DNA from: Anaerolineales bacterium
GTDB taxonomy: Bacteria; Chloroflexota; Anaerolineae; Anaerolineales; UBA4823
Reading direction: 5' to 3'
DNA: 64,000 nucleotides
Assembly (NCBI GenBank): GCA_020060465.1
Contig: JAGVAD010000021.1
Location: 1 to 64,000 of the forward strand
Under the pieces are notes generated by a model. It was not told the origin of the DNA, made no database searches, and worked only from the letters and a program-made list of their open reading frames with translations. A program made the translations under genes and the position numbers. Below, one piece after another: positions 59,402-64,000 of the stretch (position 1 is its first letter; each line of letters opens with the position of its first letter).

Positions 59402-60837
59402 TGTCCTCGCTCCTCAAAATCTTTAAATTCATCGAAACTGGTTCCGCCCGGCGAGAGCAAAACCACGTCCCCTGGCTGGACGATCTGCGCCGCGGCTTCC
59501 ACCGCCTGACGCAGGTTCGCGCAGCGCGTGATAGATCGCAAGCCTTGCGCGCCCGATTCGACAGCGACCTCGCTTTGCAAGTAGTTCGCAGCGCGTTCAA
59601 ATGCCTTGACAATGAGAGCCGCCGCCTCGCCGAAAACGATCACATGATCCACACGGCGTAACGCCAACAGAGCTAAGTCGTCCCAGGGTAGATTTTTATC
59701 CCGTCCGCCGAGCAGCAAGACCAATGGCTCTTCAAAAGAGCGAATGGCCGCCATAGTTCGTTCGGGGGCAGTGGCGATGGAGTCGTTATACCAATCTGCG
59801 CCACCCCAAGAGCGTACGAACTCCAATCGATGCGGCGCACCGGCGAAACCGCGTACACCCTGGCGGATGGCGCGCACCGGCAGCCCGGCGCCGGCGGCGA
59901 TGGCGCTGGCAGCCATCACATTAAACAGATTATGCATCCCGCGCAGAGCAATATCCTGCACCGCCAAGACATAAATTTCAGTGGCGCCAGGCGCTTCGCG
60001 TAAATAAACCGCATCGCCATACAGACTGACGCCGCAATGATCATTCGGCAGCTCCGAAAATCCGAACGATAGCAAACGCCCTTTCACCCTCTGAGCCAGC
60101 GACCAGGCGCCCAGATCATCGCGACCCAAAACCGCCACGTCCTGCGCGGTCTGAAATTCCAGGATCCTGGCTTTAGCGGCTGTATAGGCTTCCATTGTGC
60201 CATGCCGATCCAGGTGGTTCGGCGTAATATTCAAAACTGCACTCACCTGGGGCGACCGGTTCATCAGCTCTAGCTGGAAGCTAGACAGCTCCATCACCGC
60301 CAAATCGTCTGGCTGCATTTCCTGCAACACAGAGATCAATGGAGCGCCGATATTGCCGCCCACCCACACCTTGCGATAGGGGACCACAGCGTTTGTTGAA
60401 GCGGCGGCAATTTCCAATGCTGCCTGCGCAATCCTGCCTACCAGCATCGTAGTGGTAGTTTTGCCAGCCGAACCGGTGATGCCAATCACCTTACAGGGCG
60501 CCGCTTCCAGGAAGATTTGTGAGTCGTTCGAAAGCGCAATCCCACGTTGCTGCGCTTCGCGTATTAGCGGCAGGTCAAGCGGCACACCGCCCGAAGGACA
60601 AAGCACATCCACGCCCTCCAACAGGCTGAGCGGATGTCCTCCACAAACCCATTCGAGCTGCCCAGGTTTGACGACGAACTCGGATAAGGCAGCCTGCGCT
60701 TCGGCAAATTGCTCTTGCGGCTTCTGATCGTTGATCACCACAAAAGCGCCCTGTTGCAGCAAATAGCGCGCCAGCGCCAGCCCCTGACGAGCTGCACCAA
60801 CGATTGCTATTTTTAGACCACTCCAGTCGGTCGCCAT
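59368..60837 (-). CDS. murD: UDP-N-acetylmuramoyl-L-alanine--D-glutamate ligase
   Basis: A 489-residue Mur ligase adding D-Glu. It has IAIVGAARQGLALARYL at the start, the ATP motif GITGSAGKTTTTMLVGRI, NITPNHLDRHGTMEAYTAAK, YNDSIATAPERTMAAI and LLGGRDKNLPWDDLA. The start at 60837 follows GAGGAG; the open frame upstream adds residues without similarity. It is 38 bp after mraY and overlaps ftsW. Confidence 0.95.
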   Translation of the reverse strand: MATDWSGLKIAIVGAARQGLALARYLLQQGAFVVINDQKPQEQFAEAQAALSEFVVKPGQLEWVCGGHPLSLLEGVDVLCPSGGVPLDLPLIREAQQRGIALSNDSQIFLEAAPCKVIGITGSAGKTTTTMLVGRIAQAALEIAAASTNAVVPYRKVWVGGNIGAPLISVLQEMQPDDLAVMELSSFQLELMNRSPQVSAVLNITPNHLDRHGTMEAYTAAKARILEFQTAQDVAVLGRDDLGAWSLAQRVKGRLLSFGFSELPNDHCGVSLYGDAVYLREAPGATEIYVLAVQDIALRGMHNLFNVMAASAIAAGAGLPVRAIRQGVRGFAGAPHRLEFVRSWGGADWYNDSIATAPERTMAAIRSFEEPLVLLLGGRDKNLPWDDLALLALRRVDHVIVFGEAAALIVKAFERAANYLQSEVAVESGAQGLRSITRCANLRQAVEAAAQIVQPGDVVLLSPGGTSFDEFKDFEERGQCFAQWVRELK

Positions 60838-60874
60838 ACTCTCCTCAAACCATGCAGCGTCAACCGGCGGCGCG

Positions 60875-61867
60875 TTACACCACCGATAAAGCCACACCAA
60901 TCATGGCAAACAGCAGGCCGATCAGCCAAAAACGCTGCACAACTTGCGTCTCGCTCCAACCTGATAGCTCGAAATGATGATGCAGCGGTGCCATCTTGAA
61001 CAAACGGCGCCCACCGGTCCACTTAAAGTACGCCACCTGCAAGACTACGCTCATCTCGACGCTGAACGGAATAATCGCAATTACGGGTAAAAGCGGCCAT
61101 TGGCCGGTCATTAAAGCCACCACTGCCAGAACAGCGCCAAGCGAAAGCGAGCCAGTATCACCCATAAACAGAAGCGCCGGGTGCACATTGAACCACAAAA
61201 AACCGAAGATGGCGCCCACCACCGTAAAACAGAAACGCGCCAGGAAGATCTGACCCTGAATCAAGGCAATACCGCCATAAGCGGCGAAAGCAGTTGCAGA
61301 GATCAAGCCCGCCAGCCCATCCAAACCATCGGTGAGGTTGACCGCGTTCGAAGTCGCAACGATCCAGAAGGCGGCGATCGGAACATACCACACGCCCAAC
61401 CGAATCACGACGGGATAACCAGGAAGAAACATGTCCGGCGACTCCAACACATAACGCAGCGCCAGGGCTATAAATACCGCCAAAATCACCTGATAGGCAA
61501 ATTTAGTGCGGGCGCGCAAGCCCTTCGCCTTGCGCTCGCCTCTCAAACCAGCCCAATCATCCACCGCGCCTAAAGCAGCAAATAACATCATTGCAGCCAG
61601 CGGAACCAAAACCGATTGCCCTAATAGAGTGACGCCAAAGAGAGAACTGGCGTTCAGCAAAATGGTGATAAGAGCCACGGGGATAATCACCATCACGCCG
61701 CCCATCGTCGGTGTGCCGATCTTGGTAAAGTGCCGTTCTGGACCTTCCACACGGATCGCTTTTCCCACTTTGAAGTGGCGTAAAACGCGGATCAAGGGAG
61801 GGCCCCAAATCACAGTGAGCATAAAGCTAAAGCCGGCCAGAGCCACGGCCATGGAGGATTGCGTCAC
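60875..61867 (-). CDS. mraY: Phospho-MurNAc-pentapeptide transferase MraY
   Basis: A 330-residue integral membrane enzyme of the PNPT family, making lipid I. It has TPTMGGVMVI, DDWAGLRGERKAKGL, NAVNLTDGLDGLA, FLWFNVHPALLFMGDTGSL and LHHHFELSGWSE. All key Asp and His residues are present. Its ATG overlaps the murF stop (ATGA), indicating coupling. Confidence 0.97.
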   Translation of the reverse strand: MTQSSMAVALAGFSFMLTVIWGPPLIRVLRHFKVGKAIRVEGPERHFTKIGTPTMGGVMVIIPVALITILLNASSLFGVTLLGQSVLVPLAAMMLFAALGAVDDWAGLRGERKAKGLRARTKFAYQVILAVFIALALRYVLESPDMFLPGYPVVIRLGVWYVPIAAFWIVATSNAVNLTDGLDGLAGLISATAFAAYGGIALIQGQIFLARFCFTVVGAIFGFLWFNVHPALLFMGDTGSLSLGAVLAVVALMTGQWPLLPVIAIIPFSVEMSVVLQVAYFKWTGGRRLFKMAPLHHHFELSGWSETQVVQRFWLIGLLFAMIGVALSVV

Positions 61868-63285
61868 GAGCGCACCTCTAAAGCCGCTGCGATTCGGTCC
61901 ATACGCATACCATGCGAGCCTTTTATCAAAACCACATCCGCCTCTCTCAAGCGGTCTTTTAGCCGGTCTATGACTTGCTGAACCTCTTCATACTCACTGA
62001 TCGCCTGTGCAGGGAGCCCTGCCTGGCGCGCCGCCGCAGCGATCATGTGCGCTCGTTCTCCGACGGTAATCAATTCATCCACCACCTCAGCCGCCCGAAC
62101 GCCCACCATTTCATGACCTTGCTTTTCATAGCGCCCTAATTCGAGCATATCTCCTAAAACAGCCACCCGGCGACCCTCGATTTCACCCAGCAGGTTGAGC
62201 GCCGCCAGAGTGGATTCGGGTGAGGCGTTATAGGTATCATCCAGGATCAACGCGCCGCTTTCAGTTCTCACTGCAACCAAACGTAATTGGGCGTGTTGTG
62301 AACGCAGTCCATTGACGATCTCCTGCCAGGTGAGCCCTTCCACCAAACCAACCGCCGTGGCTCGCAGCGCAGCATGAACCGAATGGCGACCGATCAACGG
62401 GACGCGCAGGTGCAACACTTCGCGCTGATAGTGCAAACGAAAGCGAATGCCCTCCAGCCCCAAACCTTCTACGTGATCTGCCCACAGATCAGCCCGCGGG
62501 TCCAGTCCATAGAAAAAGACCTGGGCCTGGGTTAATGCCGCCATGTTCCGCACCCATGCATCATCATAGTTCAAAATGGCAACGCCCTCTGGTGCAGGGG
62601 GCAACGCCTGCACCAATTCGGCTTTACCGCGTGCAATTTCCTCCTGAGAGCCAGCACGCTCAGCGTGAACCGTACCGACATTGGTGATAACCCCTACCTG
62701 CGGCAGAGCCAGGTCGCACAAAAAGGCGATTTCGCCGGGGACATAGAAACCCATCTCCAGCACTGCCCGTTCGTGTCCCTCGCTCAAAGAAAGCAGCGTC
62801 AGCGGAAGACCGATCTCATTGTTCAAATTGCCCGGATTTTTTAAAGTGCGATAACGTTGATCCAAAACTTCCGCCGCCAGCTCTTTGGTGGTGGACTTCC
62901 CCACGCTGCCGGTGACGCCAATCACGCGCAGAGAGAGCTTACGCCGCCAAAAACGAGCGATCTTTTGTAGCGCTGCCAGGCTGTCGTTCACCCAAATGCA
63001 GAAAGGAACCTCCAACGTGGAGCCTGTATCTGGCAAAACGCCCTGGCGAACATCCAGCACCCTGAACTGAGCAGATAAGTCGCGCTGCACCAGCGCCAGG
63101 TGAGCGCCGCGCTCGAACGCCTGCCCCACAAAATCATGCCCATCCACTTGCTGCCCTGGTAAAGCGACAAACAAGCAGCCGGGAATGGCCTGGCGGGAGT
63201 CGATTACAGCTTCGGTAATCACCTGTTTCGCCCAATCCGGCCGCACGTTACACAGCGCTTCGATGACATCTGCAAAAGTCAGCAT
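61864..63285 (-). CDS. murF: UDP-MurNAc-tripeptide--D-alanyl-D-alanine ligase
   Basis: A 473-residue Mur ligase adding the D-Ala-D-Ala made by Ddl. It has IDSRQAIPGCLFVALPGQQVDGHDF, GVTGSVGKSTTKELAAEVL, LNNEIGLPLTLLSL, ILDDTYNASPESTLAAL and LIKGSHGMRMDRIA. The ATG is at 63285, 44 bp after the ftsI end. Confidence 0.96.
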   Translation of the reverse strand: MLTFADVIEALCNVRPDWAKQVITEAVIDSRQAIPGCLFVALPGQQVDGHDFVGQAFERGAHLALVQRDLSAQFRVLDVRQGVLPDTGSTLEVPFCIWVNDSLAALQKIARFWRRKLSLRVIGVTGSVGKSTTKELAAEVLDQRYRTLKNPGNLNNEIGLPLTLLSLSEGHERAVLEMGFYVPGEIAFLCDLALPQVGVITNVGTVHAERAGSQEEIARGKAELVQALPPAPEGVAILNYDDAWVRNMAALTQAQVFFYGLDPRADLWADHVEGLGLEGIRFRLHYQREVLHLRVPLIGRHSVHAALRATAVGLVEGLTWQEIVNGLRSQHAQLRLVAVRTESGALILDDTYNASPESTLAALNLLGEIEGRRVAVLGDMLELGRYEKQGHEMVGVRAAEVVDELITVGERAHMIAAAARQAGLPAQAISEYEEVQQVIDRLKDRLREADVVLIKGSHGMRMDRIAAALEVRS

Positions 63286-63329
63286 AGATCATGGCAAGGC
63301 GTGTTCGTCATAGGCGACAAATCCTCGGC

Positions 63330-64000
63330 TTAGTTGCTGCTGGCCAACCGGCGCCGCACGTCATCGGGCGGCAGATTCAAATAAATCACCAGCTTTTCCA
63401 CGGCGCGGCGAAATACAGGCGCCGCCACCACCGAACCCCATGGCGAAGTGGAGGGTTTTTCCAGCCAGACATAAACCAGGAACTGCGGGTCATCCACCGG
63501 CCCCCAGCCGACGAAAGAGGCATTTGTCTGATTGCTGGTGTACCCCTGGCCAGGGATTGGAATTTCCGCCGTACCGGTCTTTCCCGCCACCCGATAACCC
63601 GGAACCAGCGCATCGGAAGACTCTTTTTCCAGAGAACGCGCTAACATTTCGCTCAATGTGCGCGCTGTCTCTGGTTTGATCGGCATTCCAATCACGCGTT
63701 GCTCAATGTCGTGTTGATAGCCATCATTGATGACCGAGCGGACGATCTTGGGCGCCATCATCACGCCATTATTGGCAATCGCCGAGATGGCTGCCGCCAT
63801 TTGAACCGGCGTGACGGCGATTCCCTGACCAAATGAATTGGTGCCCAAATCCGATGCAAACCAATCGTTATCACCAGGCGCTTTCAAGCGACCTGCGACT
63901 TCGCCAGCCAGATCAACGCCGGTTAAATGTCCTAAGCCAAAGGCTTGCAAACCGCGATAAAAATTATTCGGGCCAATTTGGGTCGCCACCCATGCTAAAC
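63330..64000 (-). CDS. ftsI: Penicillin-binding protein FtsI/PBP2-like, C-terminal part (gene continues past the window)
   Basis: About 223 residues of the transpeptidase domain; the frame is open to the window edge, so the start is missing. LGTNSFGQGIAVTPVQMAAA and the KTG triad motif in RVAGKTGTAEIP are clear; the catalytic SxxK lies outside. Class B PBPs cross-link septal peptidoglycan with FtsW as partner. Its place at the head of murF, mraY, murD, ftsW suits FtsI. The GTG at 63989 is an internal codon. Confidence 0.9.
   Translation of the reverse strand, partial: LAWVATQIGPNNFYRGLQAFGLGHLTGVDLAGEVAGRLKAPGDNDWFASDLGTNSFGQGIAVTPVQMAAAISAIANNGVMMAPKIVRSVINDGYQHDIEQRVIGMPIKPETARTLSEMLARSLEKESSDALVPGYRVAGKTGTAEIPIPGQGYTSNQTNASFVGWGPVDDPQFLVYVWLEKPSTSPWGSVVAAPVFRRAVEKLVIYLNLPPDDVRRRLASSN

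Overview
The window looks like a chromosomal segment of a Gram-positive-type (no outer-membrane genes seen), mid-GC bacterium, most probably a member of Chloroflexota, class Anaerolineae. The clues are a dnaB-dnaD-dnaI primosome cluster, a B12-dependent (class II) ribonucleotide reductase with NrdR, a T-box leader, a secreted protein with the YLPLI-type motif common in Anaerolineae exoproteins, and a division/cell-wall cluster whose MurG carries GGTGGG instead of GGTGGH. This assignment rests on recognition of families and was not checked by database search.

Region 1 (1-4270) is a CRISPR array of 49 repeat units (36-bp repeat, spacers of 34-43 bp, no cas genes in view). It decays at its right end and is followed by a dispersed multi-hairpin repeat, a promoter-terminator pair that would make a small RNA of about 92 nt, and an orphan CRISPR-like repeat. 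Region 2 (4271-7728, minus strand) holds mobB behind a structured leader with an 18-codon ORF, and a probable niacin-salvage operon (nicotinamidase-like hydrolase plus NiaP-like transporter) under twin operator-like palindromes. Region 3 (7735-12000, minus) is a replication operon: a bifunctional-nuclease family gene, dnaB, dnaD and an unusual tandem double dnaI-like ATPase. Region 4 (12001-18300) carries an atypical response regulator, a WecG/TagA glycosyltransferase, an orphan beta-class DNA methyltransferase, a cyclic-DPG-synthetase-like GTPase, argS and rpsT.

Region 5 (18301-31250) is more accessory. It has a membrane-anchored protein with a sigma-factor-like N-terminus and propeller-like exterior, a deoC plus two-domain aldehyde dehydrogenase operon, an SDR oxidoreductase, a GbsR/MarR regulator with a polyprenyl synthetase, unknown or broken secreted genes, and tRNA-Glu(CTC). 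Region 6 (31300-45520) has fadD, miaA-yraN-glycosyltransferase, a membrane protein with a JAMM protease, plsY, an MBL hydrolase, a T-box-controlled phzF-valS operon, and an alpha/beta hydrolase-TetR-YrdB operon.

Region 7 (45520-64000, minus) contains nrdR-nrdJ and a nearly complete dcw cluster: ftsI (partial), murF, mraY, murD, ftsW, murG, a CvpA-like membrane gene, murC, a 71-codon unknown gene, murB, ddl, ftsQ, ftsA, ftsZ. The genes are packed with many overlaps and are presumably cotranscribed from outside the window.

Two families of dispersed non-coding repeats each occur twice (3784/35808 and 27072/39212). One copy of the second family abuts the T-box promoter.
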